A stretch of DNA of 64,000 bases from Methylovulum miyakonense HT12 (GTDB lineage: Bacteria > Pseudomonadota > Gammaproteobacteria > Methylococcales > Methylomonadaceae). The stretch is taken from positions 1,120,119-1,184,118 of the forward strand of contig NZ_KB913025.1 of NCBI RefSeq assembly GCF_000384075.1. The letters run 5' to 3'. Below the pieces are notes generated by a model. That model was given only the letters and a program-made list of their open reading frames with translations, did no database searches and was not told the DNA's origin. Positions 63,407 through 64,000 of the stretch are shown here, piece after piece (the stretch's first letter is position 1; every line of letters starts with the position of its first letter). A program made the translations under genes and the position numbers.

Positions 63407-64000
63407 ATGATCAAGCAAGATATTTTACACCGTTTTTTATTTGAAGAACTGGGCGTACGCGGGGAATGGATTAAATTGGGCGCCAGCTGGCAAGCCGCCC
63501 GCCAGCACCAGCAGGGCACGCACTTTGTCCAGGAACTTTTGGGGCAAGCGTTGGCGGCAGTGACAATGTTGTCCGCCACCGTCAAGTTTAGCGGGTCAAT
63601 GATTTTGCAGGCACAAGGTGATGGCAATATCAAAACCTTGGTGGCCCAAGCGACCCATGACCGGAAAATCCGTGGCTTGGTGCGCAGCCATAAGGATGTT
63701 GATGGAGGCTCCCTGACCACGCTGTTTGGCCAAGGCCGTCTAGTGCTGACAATAGAAATGGGGGATAGCGACCCTTACCAAGGCATTGTGCCCTTGGAAG
63801 GCGAAAATCTGGCAAACGCACTGGAAACCTATTTTCTGCAATCGGAACAGCTCAAAACCCGTTTGTGGTTATTTGCCGACCAACACCATGCCGCCGGATT
63901 ATTGTTGCAGGAATTGCCCGCACAAAAACATTTCCAGGCTGACTGGGAACGTATCGAAATGTTGGCAAACACCATCACCCGTAAGGAACTATTGGAGCTG
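63407..64000 (+). CDS. hslO: Redox-regulated chaperone Hsp33 (3' end outside window)
   Basis: Hsp33 is a holdase switched on by oxidation of a C-terminal zinc site. The first 198 residues are present: MIKQDILHRFLFEELGVRGEWI, then LGQALAAVTMLSATVKFSGSMILQAQGDG and TLVAQATHDRKIRGLVR, all typical of the N-terminal domain. The zinc-binding cysteines (CxC and CxxC) lie beyond the window. Pairing with msrA next door suggests a shared link to oxidative protein damage, but they are read in opposite directions. Confidence 0.96.
   Translation, partial: MIKQDILHRFLFEELGVRGEWIKLGASWQAARQHQQGTHFVQELLGQALAAVTMLSATVKFSGSMILQAQGDGNIKTLVAQATHDRKIRGLVRSHKDVDGGSLTTLFGQGRLVLTIEMGDSDPYQGIVPLEGENLANALETYFLQSEQLKTRLWLFADQHHAAGLLLQELPAQKHFQADWERIEMLANTITRKELLEL

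Overview
The window looks like chromosomal DNA of a gammaproteobacterial (type I, Methylococcales-like) methanotroph or methylotroph of about 50% GC. The strongest pointer is a fused 3-hexulose-6-phosphate synthase/6-phospho-3-hexuloisomerase gene (58657-59832), the key step of the ribulose monophosphate pathway. Gammaproteobacterial-style housekeeping blocks agree with this: gcvR-bcp, rpsF-rpsR-DUF2232-rplI, and biotin synthesis with bioH-bioC-bioD. The genus cannot be fixed from sequence reading alone.

Layout. 1-9 kb: 5' part of metH, small membrane and secreted proteins (including two short genes of 43 and 37 codons), an HTTM-DCC membrane protein, rimO and gmk. 9-17 kb: Nudix hydrolase, gcvR-bcp, PhoH-family ATPase, a DUF1704 metallopeptidase-like protein, a secreted DUF5666-type protein and comF. 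17-24 kb: biotin cluster bioB-bioF-bioH-bioC-bioD, with two PIN-type toxin-antitoxin pairs lodged between bioF and bioH. 24-35 kb: Tat-exported multicopper oxidase with a Met/His-rich insert, RTX-repeat protein, uvrA, MerR regulator divergent from tpm, host-attachment-like protein, alcohol dehydrogenase and a YajR-like transporter. 36-47 kb: waaA, the ribosomal protein operon, CorC-like transporter, FHA protein, and the leftward argS-SPOR-GNAT-SDR-radA run. 47.7-58.4 kb: leftward heme d1/cytochrome cd1 cluster (cd1 protein, two c-type cytochromes, nirF, nirD, nirL, nirG, nirH, nirJ), broken up by three further PIN-type toxin-antitoxin pairs, a DUF2380 protein, a PEP-CTERM protein and many palindromic repeats. 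58.6-64 kb: hps-phi, thyA, a YheT-type hydrolase, msrA and the start of hslO.

Together the genes suggest a methylotroph that can make heme d1 and probably reduce nitrite under low oxygen. No nirE-like uroporphyrinogen methyltransferase is in the window, and whether the cd1 protein is NirS or NirN is not settled by inspection.

The most unusual features are in the repeats. A 95-bp palindromic repeat is inserted in frame in the nirF signal peptide. Two MITE-like elements share ends and 4-bp target duplications, both sit in the loop of a REP-like palindrome, and they carry unrelated cores. All five toxin-antitoxin pairs are PIN type and lie only in the biotin and nir clusters; one of the toxins is broken by an in-frame stop codon. 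No CRISPR array, rRNA, tRNA, prophage or intact transposase was seen.
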